Shown: positions 11,899 through 22,742 of the stretch, piece after piece
How positions within the stretch are numbered: the stretch's first letter is position 1
How the letters are laid out: every line of letters begins with the position of its first letter
Assembly: GCA_017893485.1 (NCBI GenBank)
Contig: CM030368.1
Coordinates: 175,890,504 to 175,954,503 of the forward strand
Source of the DNA: Hemerocallis citrina
Taxonomy: Eukaryota > Streptophyta > Magnoliopsida > Asparagales > Asphodelaceae
Direction of reading: 5' to 3'
Length of the DNA stretch: 64,000 nt
The notes under the pieces: generated by a model
The model's input: the letters and a program-made list of their open reading frames with translations, nothing else
The model's database searches: none
Told to the model about the DNA's origin: nothing
Program-made: the position numbers and the translations under genes

Positions 11899-14800
11899 TG
11901 TTGATTCTTGATTTTGATGATTACAACACAATGCAAAGTTTGTTATGCTATTTCTCATATATTGTAGGTTGTATCAAATTTTATCATGTATGATACACAA
12001 AGGCCTCAAAGCAAATTGATCAAGCAAGTCACAATGTTCTAAAGCTGAAGAATGATCAAGCAAAGTTTCATATAAAGACAATGGCTAAAGTTTCACTCAA
12101 GACTCAAGACTTAAGTCAAGACCAAAGCTTCAATGTCTTATAGTTTGTATGTAATACCCACAAAATAGCATATGACTATTTTGCCTCACAATCTGTGTGC
12201 AATTGAGAATTGCACGTGGTTATGTATTTTTCTAGTAACAATTGATTTTTACTGAGAAATATTAGATTTATTGTCTACTTTATTTTATAATTTTGAAGGA
12301 TTGATATGAGATAATTTTGATGTATTTTGTATTGTTTATACTATTAAAGTAGAGATTTTTGGGTTTATTTGAAATATATTTAGACTTGGGGGGCTTATAT
12401 GAAATTTTTCCTTACATTAATTATTTATTTTTCCTTTTATAAAATCCCACCCCACCTCCTTTCTCCTTCTCTTTCTCCCGTTCCCTTCCCAAACCGAAAG
12501 AAAAAGAACCCATGCCGATCCTTTCGGCTGATGCTTTCCCCACCCAAAATCCACCCCATCTCTTCATCGTTTTCAAATTAAATTGAGGGGGTAGACTAAT
12601 AGAAGGGTTCTCTACGTCGTGGCGATGTCCGTTTTTCGAAAGGATTTTGAGAAGATAAACCCTAAATTATTTTATTGTATGAAATTGAGTGTGGTTAATT
12701 TCTTTTGAGTAGGCATATTATGGTAGGAAGATTAAGAGATGTTGGGAAGGGTAGATGCGAGAAATTAGCAAGTTATTAAAGAATTTGTAAGTTGCTAATA
12801 AATTAGGATTTTGGGTTTGTAAAAGAGAACTATATGTGTATGAATTAGTTCTCGTATGGTAGTAGAAATTGTAGTTGGATTATTAGAATAATTTGGGAGT
12901 GCTTTTAGTAATTGTTTGAAAATAGGAATCTTGTCGGAATTCGAATGTCACGTGCAAGGCACGTGTGTATCCCAGGCGTTCAATAGAATGCCTGTGTGAT
13001 ATTGGAATTAGTATTATTATTTTTGTCCTGTAACTGGCTTGGATGCTTGAGCCTTGATTGCTTTGAATTTTGATGATAGAAAATACTGGCGACTTCGGAT
13101 GCGTGGTGGTGCTTCGAGTCTTCGCGGGACAATTTGTGAGTATGGTCTCTTTTATTTTATGTACATGATGTGTTATGAAGATTTTAAATTATGATTTGCT
13201 GTGTATTTCCGATTTCGTATCTCAGTGTAGCCTAGGTGTTTTGAACTAAGGATTTTTATGGACACTCTTGTATGTGTCCACAACTATAGTCTGAATTTCA
13301 TAAATTTTTGAGGACGTTTGATACCTCAAAAATTTGTGGAGTGCAGCTGGTCTGAAAGGACAAAGCTGAAGCCGATTGCTTTTGGACTGAAGTCCAAAAG
13401 GTCATAACCAATTGTATATGTATGATCTTGCTATGTAATTGTTTTCTATGGGCCGGATAAGGGCCAAGTGGGGGTCACTAATTGAGAATAGGACGATAGT
13501 GTTATTTTCATTGTGATATTTCATTGTAAATGTGAACAATAAGGCCTTGAGTATTAATAGTTTCACCTAGAAACCAAGTGGTGATTAATGAAGGAGTTAA
13601 GCGGTGTTAGATGAAATACGATTATGCATGGGTATGTATATAATCAATACATGCTTATATGCGTACTTGTTGTGAAGTATGGTGCACATTGAGTGCACTA
13701 GTTTGGTGCATGTGTGGGTCAACTCATAGCATGATTGGAGGCTAGGTTGAACCCCAACTAAATCTAGATGAGACTTGTTGAGATTCAACTAGGTTGGATT
13801 CACTTGAACCTAGTTGGTAGATTAAGAAATTAATTTAGATGATTAGTAAGGACAGGCACTAGTTGGGCGTGTACTACTCACCTGTCAAGGGGACACGTGC
13901 GGCGTCGTCTCATCTGGGACACGTGCGGCGTGATCTCGACTGTTAATTCCTGAGATTTAGTGATAGAGATATCGAAATCTAGGGGAATGGACCCCTATGA
14001 TTACGTTATGTTCTAAGTTATCCATATGAACAAAGAGCTAGAGTGTAACTCTCAGTCTCTGGCGGAGTAGGGAAAGTTCCTGCCGATTCGCCCTATGTTC
14101 GGATAACTTATGGTAGAGTCCGGGTGTGGAGAAGGACCACTGATTCCGACAGGATTGCAGCAGAGCTGAATGATCACCAGCCTGTCGGGAGTGGAGAGAG
14201 ACCACCGGCCGGGCAGAGTGGAGAGAGACCACCGATTCCGATAGATCGGAGTGATCACCGACTTTCGGGAGTGGAGAAAGACCACCGATCTGATGCAGTA
14301 GACGGAATAGACCGTATTTGCTGCAGCTCTACCAGTCACTAAATAAATGTCAGGAACAGGAAGGAGTACAAGAGTAGGATGCATGGTGAGGGATTGAACC
14401 CTACCATCTGAAGAATACGAACTCGATTTGGAGAGTATGTAGTATGGGATGCATACGTTTCCAAATCAAGTTTGCATTAGATTAAGAGCATGATGTGCAT
14501 ATGAGTTGTGCATTAGAATCTATTTCATGACATACACGAACACTAAGAAATCAGGATACACGTTTATTTTCCATTCATGATGAATTGTGAGTATGATAGT
14601 TGAAGTGTATAATGAGTACGAAAGTAATGTATTGCGAGACGTGATGATATACGTTGTAAGAATGAATGAATACGATGTTAGGTGATATGAAATTGCGAAG
14701 GAATATAAGTTGTGAGTCTGTAAAAGCAAATGAATGATAAATAAGGTGCAGTTATGTGGAAGTAGAGTTATTTGTGAATATAAAGCTTTATGGGAAAATA

Positions 14801-16974
14801 AAGCTATAGGAATACTTGTGTAAAGCATAAAGTGAGAGGCGTTAAGCGACCTTTTTCTGAATGATTTTTTCAACTAAGGACAAGTATGTTGTGAGTGGGT
14901 ATGGATATACATACAGGAAATGACTCGGAGAGTATTTGAGGTGAATTCCCATTTATGATGTTTACATGTTCAGGTTTATCTTGATATTCGTAAGTTCGTT
15001 TTGTTTTTACTTATAAAGTTTAATTTATTAGCTTAATCAATAGATTATACTCACACCAGCAATGGCTAACCCCTTAGTGTTTGGGGGGTTAGGGAGTCTC
15101 TGGACTACCCTAGACCCCTACTGTTGTAGGTTCTCAGCAGCGCAGAGGTGAGATGTAGATTTATGTTTCTGTGGTATGTTTTATAAGTTATTTTTCTAAA
15201 AATCTTACATCGTTTTCAAAGAAACTTATGGTTTTTATTTGATATTTGATATTCTATTATGAGTTGGCCCCCAGAGCATATATATATGTATTGACTGTGT
15301 GATTCTGCTCATTTTGGCCTGGAGAGCCTGTGATATTATTGCCTGTGATGTGAGCTACGGAAATTTAGAGCAGAATTCCGTAAGCCTTTTGTGTTTCGGG
15401 ACAGAAATTTTCAGGGGAAACTCTGCCCAGATTTTCTTTGAAATATAACTATCCTAGTTTATGTTTAAAGTAATATAGAAATTGAAAGAATTGAATTTGG
15501 AGTCAAAAGGGGGACATTACAGTTTGCCACGTTAAATTGATATTCGTAATTATTGATGTATTAACTCTGATGGCAATAAAAGTGTTTTAAATTTCCATGC
15601 TATTTACTGTATTGAGATGCATTTGAAGGCAAAGATCTTTGTGCTGTCACGGACGTCTGATGACGGAATCCGGGGCGCTACATTGTATGTCTTGTAAAAT
15701 GTAATTTTTTCTCTTTGTTGAGTCTTAGATTGATGTACAGCCTTTGTCACACACACTCACACATATCTTTAAATAATTGAGTGTTTTTCAAACTTAAAAA
15801 GATCGATGCAAGATTGAAAAAGCTCAGTTGTTAAGTACCAGTTGACCGCCATTAGGCACCAGTCGACTGTCCTAGTACGAAACTGTCTGAACTTATTCAA
15901 ACTCTGACCAGTCGACTCATAACGGCAACCCAGTCGACTGTTCAAGTCATTTCGACAGTTTACTGATTTCAAAACTTGATTTTTCGAATTCAAAAGTTTT
16001 ATTTCCGTTGGTTGACAGTTGGTACAACTGCTTCTCAACACCCAGTGATTCTAACTCTATAAATAGAGTGTAGGAATCACTTGGAAAAGGTTACAAGACA
16101 ATACTCTCTATTACAAGCTTTCAAGTACTTATTTTCAAAAAGAGAACAAAAGTTCACAAGCTTTCAAATCCTCTAAGTTCTTGGTTCTCTGTTTTCAGTC
16201 CAATATAACACTGATTTCGTTTTGGACTGATTTCAGAAATGACCTATTAGCCTCCATACACAAATCACAATCACAACAAGACTATAGGTTGATTGTAACT
16301 CTTTCATTGTTCTTTCTTTCACTCTCGGTTTGTGAGAGTGGTGCTCTCGGTTGGAGAGTAGGACTCTTGGTTGAAGAGTCAGTTTTCACTCTCGGTTGTG
16401 AGAGTGGTTGCTCTCGGTTGGAGAGTAGGGCTCTATGGTGTAGAGTCAGGTTTTCACTCTTGGTGGAAGAGTGGGTTGCTCTCTCTAGTGGTGAGAGAGG
16501 ACTACGGGTTGGATAAGGTTGTTGTCTAACGTCGTAGGGTATTCTTGTACATTTTTCAAGAATAGTTTGAAATCTCAAGTGGGTTGCTTGGGGACTAGAT
16601 GTAGGTCGGGAGGACCAAACCAGGATACATCGTGTGTACTCTGTGGTTGTATGTCTTTGAACTTGCATTTCATTTACATGCTTTTTAAGTTCTCTGTGAA
16701 ACTTGTCTGGACAGTCGACTGCATCTCCTTTTAAGTCGACTGGTCAGACTTGTACTACATACTCTCTGAAAACTTGTCTGGCAAGTCAACTGGTTCTTCT
16801 ATAAGTCGACTGATCAGACTCGTCTTAAAATACTTTTCTTAACTTTCGCCCCAGTCGACTGGTTTCTTTTTTCAAGTCGACTGGTCAGAAAAGTTCAATT
16901 ACGCAATTTTTTTTAAAAACACTATTCACCCCCCCCCCCTTTAGTGTTTCTTTCCTTTCCTACAAGATCCAATA
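11899..16974 (+). mobile_element. Probable Ty1/copia solo LTR (B), about 1.54 kb, split by a nested element
   Basis: The element starts TGTTGATTCTTG and ends CAAGATCCAATA, imperfect complementary termini in which the final CA has become TA. It is flanked by the 5-bp duplication GTTCC (11894-11898 and 16975-16979). Removing the nested element 12150-15682 leaves about 1,540 bp with a TATA box (CTATAAATAG at 16057-16066), a repeated CTCTCGGTT segment (about 16320-16500) and many CAGTCGACTG-like palindromes (15840-16890). No coding sequence is present. The TGTTGATTCTTG start and this length fit a Sirevirus-like copia LTR, but lineage is tentative. Confidence 0.78.
12150..15682 (+). mobile_element. 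Large probable solo LTR (C) nested in B, 3,533 bp
   Basis: The ends are TGTAATACCC and GGGGCGCTACA, flanked by a perfect 5-bp duplication TTGTA (12145-12149 and 15683-15687). There is no gag or pol coding anywhere inside, so a solo LTR left by recombination is the simplest reading. Its size fits the large LTRs of Tekay/Del-type chromoviruses, which is an inference from size and termini only. A short imperfect repeat with GTGGAGA and GACCACCG phrases lies at about 14120-14295. A C-rich 5' leader-like stretch occurs at about 12440-12560. Confidence 0.8.
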
Positions 16975-17760
16975 GTTCCGAGCCCCAAGACTTGTTGGGA
17001 AAGTCTTGGTGTGGCTCGAGATTACAACCGAGCTTCGTGCCCCAAGACTTGTTGGACAGTTTTGGTGTGGCTTGAAATTACAACCGAGCTCCAAGCCCCA
17101 AGACTTGAAAAGCCTTGGTGTGGCTCGGACTTACCAACGAGCTCCGAGCCCCAAGACTTGTTGGAAAAGTTTTGGTGTGGCTCGGATTCGCTACCGAGCT
17201 CCACGCCCCAAAGACTTGTGGGACAAGTTTTGGTGTGGCTCGAGATTACAACCGAGCTCTGAGCTCCAAGACTTGTTGGAAAAGTCTTTGTGTGGATCGA
17301 GATTACAACCGAGCTCCGAGCCCCAAGATTTGTTGGGAAAGCCTAGGTGTGGCTCGCGGTGACATCCGAGCGTCGAGCTCAGCTTGTTAGAAAATCCAGG
17401 TGTGGCTCGCGGTGACTTCCAAGCGTTGAGCCCCCAAAACTTGTTTGGAAAAGCTTGGTGTGGCTCGCGGTGATATTGGAGCATCGAGCCCCCAAAAACT
17501 TATTGGAAAAGATTTGGTGGCTCGCGGTGACATCTGAGTGCAGAGCCACGAAACTTGTTGGAAAAGCCTGGTGTGGCTCGTGGTGACATCTGAGCTCCTT
17601 GCCCCAAGACTTGTTGGGAAAGTCTTGGTGTGGCTCGAGATTACAACCGAGTTCTGAGCCCCAAGACTTGTTGGGAAAGTCTTGGTGTGGCTCGAGATTA
17701 CAACCGAGCTCCGTGCCCCAAGACTTATTGGAAAGTCTTGGTGTGGCTCGAAATTACAAC
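16975..17760 (-). repeat. E1 tandem array, 57-bp unit, about 13 copies before the gap
   Basis: Successive units are spaced 57 bp where I measured them (GCCCCAAG at 17601, 17658 and 17715). Each typical unit holds a perfect inverted repeat, CCAAGACTT and AAGTCTTGG separated by 7 bases (for example 17604-17612 and 17620-17628). Units around 17330-17580 are more diverged and use a GCGGTGACAT variant. The array runs into the assembly gap, so its true length is unknown. Open frames across it are by-products of the period and are not genes. Confidence 0.9.
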
Positions 17761-18260
17761 NNNNNNNNNNNNNNNNNNNNNNNNNNNNNNNNNNNNNNNN
17801 NNNNNNNNNNNNNNNNNNNNNNNNNNNNNNNNNNNNNNNNNNNNNNNNNNNNNNNNNNNNNNNNNNNNNNNNNNNNNNNNNNNNNNNNNNNNNNNNNNNN
17901 NNNNNNNNNNNNNNNNNNNNNNNNNNNNNNNNNNNNNNNNNNNNNNNNNNNNNNNNNNNNNNNNNNNNNNNNNNNNNNNNNNNNNNNNNNNNNNNNNNNN
18001 NNNNNNNNNNNNNNNNNNNNNNNNNNNNNNNNNNNNNNNNNNNNNNNNNNNNNNNNNNNNNNNNNNNNNNNNNNNNNNNNNNNNNNNNNNNNNNNNNNNN
18101 NNNNNNNNNNNNNNNNNNNNNNNNNNNNNNNNNNNNNNNNNNNNNNNNNNNNNNNNNNNNNNNNNNNNNNNNNNNNNNNNNNNNNNNNNNNNNNNNNNNN
18201 NNNNNNNNNNNNNNNNNNNNNNNNNNNNNNNNNNNNNNNNNNNNNNNNNNNNNNNNNNNN
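17761..18260. other. Assembly gap, 500 N
   Basis: Exactly 500 undetermined bases. The left side is inside the E1 tandem array and the right side is inside a Helitron 3' region, so the gap hides at least one repeat junction. Its nominal size is likely a placeholder. Confidence 0.99.
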
Positions 18261-18422
18261 TATATATGATATTATATATATAGAAATATGGACTTTTATT
18301 TACAACTTATTATTGTCAAACTTGAGCTACATAATTGTTGATTTACTGTTTACAAGGCTTTTCATATGCTGTATCGTTCTGAAGACGTGCCGTAGGCACG
18401 TGCCTTATGGGGCCAAGTCTAG
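18261..18422 (+). mobile_element. Helitron 3' end, plus orientation, 5' part lost in the gap
   Basis: The sequence is close to the inverted form of 2217-2430. It ends with a perfect 7-bp hairpin (ACGTGCC at 18385, GGCACGT at 18395), 17 bases, then CTAG followed by host T. This is the same 3' terminus family as the Helitrons at 2217 and 43635. Its 5' end lies in the assembly gap or beyond it. Confidence 0.7.
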
Positions 18423-20939
18423 TACACCTATAAAACTCTAATTTTGATCACATGGATAGACTATAATCTCCACACAAAATCAGACAAATGACAGGGCAAA
18501 TATCTAATGCTTATTAATAAATTCCCAAGGTAGAATTTTTAACCAGAATTACATTCGTATTAGTTTACAGTAATTCAATCAGATTTTATCAAGTACGTAT
18601 CCAGAGAATCATGATTCATATGTTAAGTTTATAATCCTCTAACATGTGATAAATGCTAATCAATTACTAATATATTATAATTAACTCTATGGCATGGTAT
18701 TTGTATGAACTAGTGATTATGATTGTGCATGTAATGAGGGAACATGGAATGAAGGGTTTATAGGGATCAACTTATGAGGTAGTCGACAGTGAAATGAACC
18801 AATGATATACTTAAGAGGAAGTTGGGTTGTATGGAGGCAGTAAGAGTTCGGGTAGGAGTGATGATGGGGTTGAGGGGTTATTCGGGTGATTGGAGGGGTT
18901 GACGATGGTGGTGGAGTTGCAGATAGGTGTCTGGTTGAGATGAAATGAGTGTGGTAGGTTGGAGATGGCTGTCAGGAAGGAGTTGATGGTGGAGGCTTGG
19001 ACGTTGGGTTGGTGGGGATTAGTTGAGATGGTCGGATGCAGGAGGTTGTTGATATGGTGTTGGGTAGATGATGAGGTTGTGGTGGTGATGAGGTGGCTAT
19101 GGAGTTGGAGGAGGTCGGGACGGCAGGGTGGTGAAGAAGGTGGCAATGGGTTGAAGAGATGGGAGTTTCGGGTGTGCAGTGGTGGTGTCGGGATTGATGG
19201 GTGTAGTGGAGGTGCTCGGGCTGAAGGTGTGGTAGGTGATGAGGGTGTTGGGTTTGATGGTGGAGGGCGGCAAGGAGTGGTGGCTATTGGAGATGGCAAG
19301 GAGGTGGTGCTGGTGAAGGAGGCTTGTTCTATAGTTATTACAATATTGTTACAATTATATTTTGCAAATTATAGTTACTACAAATCATAATTGTAACAAT
19401 AGTAAGTATCAATTATTCAAGTAGTAATTTTCTATTATAGTAATATAATACAAAAAATAATTTATTAATAAAACATAGATAACTCGTCGATGTAGTATTG
19501 ACATTCATTCTATGCGGCGGTCGGTCCCAACCCCGGACAAAGAAGGATGGCCTATCGGTATCACATAGTGAGTTAAACAACTAACGAGTTTGAGATTATT
19601 GGAATATAGAATCTTTAAATCTTTTGATAAAGTTGGGTAAAAAGGGGTTAGTTATTTGACTAAATAAAAAAATATCATATAATTTTCACATGGACTTAGG
19701 CATGGGCTATTCACTTCGGCTTAGGCCTGGAGTTGCGGGCCGGATAAAAGTCCGGTCAAAGGGCCCGAATACGGGCTTTATAAAATTACAAATAAGAGAG
19801 CATCCGTTTGGCCCGGCCCTCAGGGAGGCGGGCTTTGATTAAGCATCTATTAGAAGAGAGAAATTATTAATGATAAGCATACAAGTTCTGACTACAAATT
19901 TTACTAATTAAATTAATGTGATACGATCTTCAAAATTAAGAAATTTCACAATTAAAAACCTTAGTGCCATATCCACGAGTTTTTCACACACAAACTTTAT
20001 TCTACAAATTATTTATTTCGCTTTGTATGAAACTACTTGGGCATTATTTTTGGAGACAGCTGCTTTGGGTATGAAAGCTTTTCTAGGCTCAAATTGTGTG
20101 CTTGACTAACATAAATAAAAGTACATTTGGTCAAAAGTATTTTTTTTCTAAATCTGGTATTTTCGATATTTCTCAAAATACCTAAAGTAACGCCTTTATC
20201 AATTTAAAAATTGTTTTACTGACTACATTTTTTTTAAGTTAAACATTATTTTTTTTTTAACATGAAGTACTTCTCTTACCAATATTTTTGAGCGCAAATA
20301 CTTTTGTCTGCAGCAATACCAAATAGCGCCTTTAAAGCTAGTTAAAGCTTAAGATGGAATGATGGTTGATGGTTGATGGTTTGAGAACTTTGAAACTAGA
20401 TTTAGTAATTAATATGTATTTTTAATTATCAAATGCAAGACTAAGATTAAACTAGATTTAGTAATTAATATGTGTTTTGCTACAATCGTCGTTTATTATA
20501 ATTTGAGAAAATAATTTTAAAAAAATGATCGGATGGAACCGAGATGACTTTTTAAATATGTAGAAGGATTTAAATTGCATTAGGATTTAAATAGTCATTA
20601 GGAATTTAATTAGTTATTAAACTAACACTTAAACATAATTTAATTAAGAAAGTAACCTGCCATAAATACTAAATATAGCATTAAATGATTGGAGTTGGGG
20701 TTGGACAATTTACATTTTTAAATTTTGGACAGTACATGTATGGTCCGATATTTTTTTAATTTGTTTACAAAAAATCTCCGACGAAACAACAAGATCCGTC
20801 CAATCGTTGCATCAAGCATACATGCAAAAAGAAAAAAAATTACATCTTAATGATCCACAAATAAATTAACACATGCCAAAAAAAATCAAATCAACTTAAA
20901 TTAAAGAATACAAGGGAACAAAATATATATATATATTAT
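18423..20939. other. Intergenic region with repeat debris
   Basis: AT-rich sequence with no convincing gene. At 18811-19299 the minus strand is open for 162 codons with a Pro/Ser/Thr-rich product that I do not recognise. The reverse strand is open as well and the base use is G/T-skewed, so it may be a decayed exon or chance. At about 19512-19550 a GTCGGTCCCAACCCCGGA phrase resembles a motif common in plant RTE-type LINE repeats, from memory only. A GGCCCG-rich patch at about 19735-19850 looks like another small DNA element without clear ends. Confidence 0.4.
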
Positions 20940-20964
20940 TGCGGTGAGCGTGGATCGAATACGC

Positions 20965-21007
<43 letters not shown>

Positions 21008-21012
21008 CCCGC
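20940..21012 (-). tRNA. tRNA-Phe (anticodon GAA)
   Basis: The 73-nt minus-strand sequence folds as a cloverleaf: acceptor GCGGGGA with TCACCGC and discriminator A, D arm GCTC...GAGC, anticodon stem TCAGA/TCTGA with loop CTGAAGA (anticodon GAA at 20977-20979), and a T loop TTCGATC. It agrees with the plant cytosolic tRNA-Phe apart from one change in the T stem (GCGTA instead of GCGTG), which leaves an A-C mismatch next to the loop. A TTTT terminator follows 16 bases downstream on the minus strand (20920-20923). There is no intron. It reads UUC/UUU codons if functional. The mismatch makes reduced function possible. Confidence 0.93.
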
Positions 21013-21978
21013 TCCAATTGTACTTTTGAATTGTTAATATATGTCCTGTCCTAATAGTTAATGAATTAAATAATTAATGAATATCTCGGTTTCCGTTTTC
21101 TTCCATCCCAAAAAGGCACACCCACACTCAGACAAGCTCTCTCTCATTCTCTCCATCAAACCCACTCTTCATTCCAGCTCCATGAGTCGCACTTCATTGG
21201 CACTTGGCAGCGGCGGGAAAGTCAGTTTCGTTAGAAGAGGTGCTGCGTAGTCTCTAAGTTGAGATCGGATGGTCTTATGCCATTTTCTGGAAGGAAGGCC
21301 ATTGGTGTTGCGGAGATTCCTTAATGTAATATCTTTACATGATTCCATTATTATTCCATATTTTTTTGTTTTGTTTTTTTGTTTCTTTTAAGATTCCAAC
21401 TTTACACATTAATATTTGTTTTTGGTGGATAATGAAGGCGATACTGTTGCACGCTTAATTAGTTGGTTTCTAATACAGGAAGTGATCAAAATGCAATTTT
21501 GTTTAACTGTCTCGTTCAAGTTAATTTTTTGGAAGATTTACTAGGCATTTGCTGTGGGAGGACAGGCATTGTGAAGAAATTCGGAGTGGCTAGTCTACTT
21601 CCAAGTTTGAATATTTGGAGCCGATTCGGAGCTCGCACACAGAATGGTGGGGTTTCTTTTGCTGAGAGTGAAGTATGTGGCTAGCATAACCTACGCATAT
21701 TACACATAATTTTTTTTAAATAAGGAAATAATAAAACTTTTTTTTTTTTTGAAAATTTATTTCATAACATCTACGGAACATTGCACAATTTTTTGAGGTT
21801 TGATTAAGGAATATGAATCCAGTTCAAAATTTATGAAAAAGGACTAGGAGGATTGCCGCATACATTTGATCTCTCTTCTTTTCTCTTTAAAAAAGAAAAA
21901 GTGAGGGAAAAAAAATCCTTAAAAACCAAAAGTTGTCTTAGCATAATATATTGAAGTATAAAAGAAATCATCAAATAT
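21013..21978. other. Gene-like leader and AT-rich flank, no gene assigned
   Basis: A CT-rich leader (about 21110-21180) precedes ATGAGTCGCACTTC, whose frame stays open for only 22 codons, then stops. An open frame of 73 codons at 21463-21684 has no recognisable domain. This may be the broken 5' end of a gene or a captured fragment, and I do not assign a function. The right part (21690-21978) is AT-rich and ends at the CACTA element. Confidence 0.35.
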
Positions 21979-22508
21979 CACTAGTAGAAAACCTTGCAAT
22001 AATAATGGATTATTTGCAAGCACAAAAAATTCCTTATTGGTGCTACCATAAACCATAAATTAATCACAACAAACTCATCCCATTGCAAATGTTTTAATAT
22101 CCGCAAGAGATTCTATTGAATTGTTACTAGGTGGTGATAATTACAAGGGAACAATTGTAACAAATAATATTCCATTACCAAAGTAGAAATAAAATATTTT
22201 AAACTTTAAAATAAATTAAGTATGAACACGTGCTTTACACATATAATTTTGCCAGCTCAACAATTTGATGCTAAAAAGATACCCATACTTCTCAAATATT
22301 GAGCGGGCAAAAAAAGAAAAGACAAAAAAAAAAAAAAAAAAAAAAATCAAAACCGGCAACACTCCCAATAACCATCAGACCTCTCCCCATTCCCATTTTC
22401 CAATCTCACAAACCCTAGAAATAAAAAAAACCAAAACCAAAACCCCAACCCTATCATCCATCTTCTTCTCTGTTGGATTCTCAAATCGGAACAGAGAGAG
22501 AGACAGAA

Positions 22509-22742
22509 ATGGCGGCGGCGAATCAAGTGGCGGCGACGGTGATCCAATTCCACCCATCATCCACCAGCCTAACGACCAAAGATCCACCCGCTCGTCCTCT
22601 TCTATCATCTGCGACAGTTACGTCCGCCGCCCCGACCAGGTCAACCGAGTCATCGGAAACCCTTTTCGGCTCCGTCTCCGCCGACGGCACCGTCGACATC
22701 ACCAACTCCTACGCCGTTCCCCACAGCGAGTCGTCTGATCAA
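22509..22742 (+). pseudogene. eIF3 subunit f, captured first exon with three single-base insertions
   Basis: The exon starts MAAANQVAATVIQFHP and ends with NSYAVPHSESSDQ just before a GT donor at 22743. A middle part in another frame reads CDSYVRRPDQVNRVIG. These match the N-terminal MPN-domain region of plant eIF3f, a subunit of the translation initiation factor 3 complex. The pieces connect only if one extra base is assumed in each of three places: near 22578-22580, near 22601-22608 and near 22657-22659. Together the three insertions restore the starting frame. No second eIF3f exon follows before the CACTA end. A CT- and A-rich leader precedes the ATG. Its place inside CACTA ends shows it is a captured copy and not the functional gene. 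Confidence 0.85.

Larger units (their letters stand above)
3160..17760 (-). mobile_element. Truncated Tat-lineage Ty3/gypsy element (E1), multiply interrupted
   Basis: Only the 3' end of a minus-strand element is visible: LTR (3160-3684), a purine-rich tract just inside it, and a 3' untranslated region with a roughly 57-bp tandem array. The array is seen in three pieces, about 3900-4049, 11626-11898 and 16975-17760. They join cleanly when the insertions 4050-11610 and 11899-16974 are removed. The next sequence is an assembly gap, and no gag-pol reappears after it, so the coding part is lost or missing from the assembly. The LTR is of the same family as that of the plus-strand element at 45948. 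Tandem arrays between pol and the 3' LTR are a known trait of Retand-like Tat elements. Confidence 0.75.

Noticed and set aside
12330..12990. Helitron candidate with a CACGTG-AAG-like hairpin near 12951
   Set aside because: No CTRR end follows within a plausible distance and no TC start after A was found; it lies inside the solo LTR C.
16975..17760. Regular 57-bp repeats as a CRISPR array
   Set aside because: There are no unique spacers, whole units are repeated, and the context is a plant retrotransposon 3' region.
17599..18441. Long open frame spanning the assembly gap
   Set aside because: Most of it is undetermined bases, the left part is tandem repeat and the right part is Helitron.
18811..19390. 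Pro/Ser-rich minus-strand frame, or its plus-strand Val/Gly-rich partner, as a gene
   Set aside because: Low-complexity product, both strands open, no recognisable family; kept only as a note in the intergenic entry.
22265..22738. Open frame of 157 codons starting in poly(A) sequence as an independent gene
   Set aside because: It only overlaps the shifted middle part of the eIF3f exon; the start lies in low-complexity leader.
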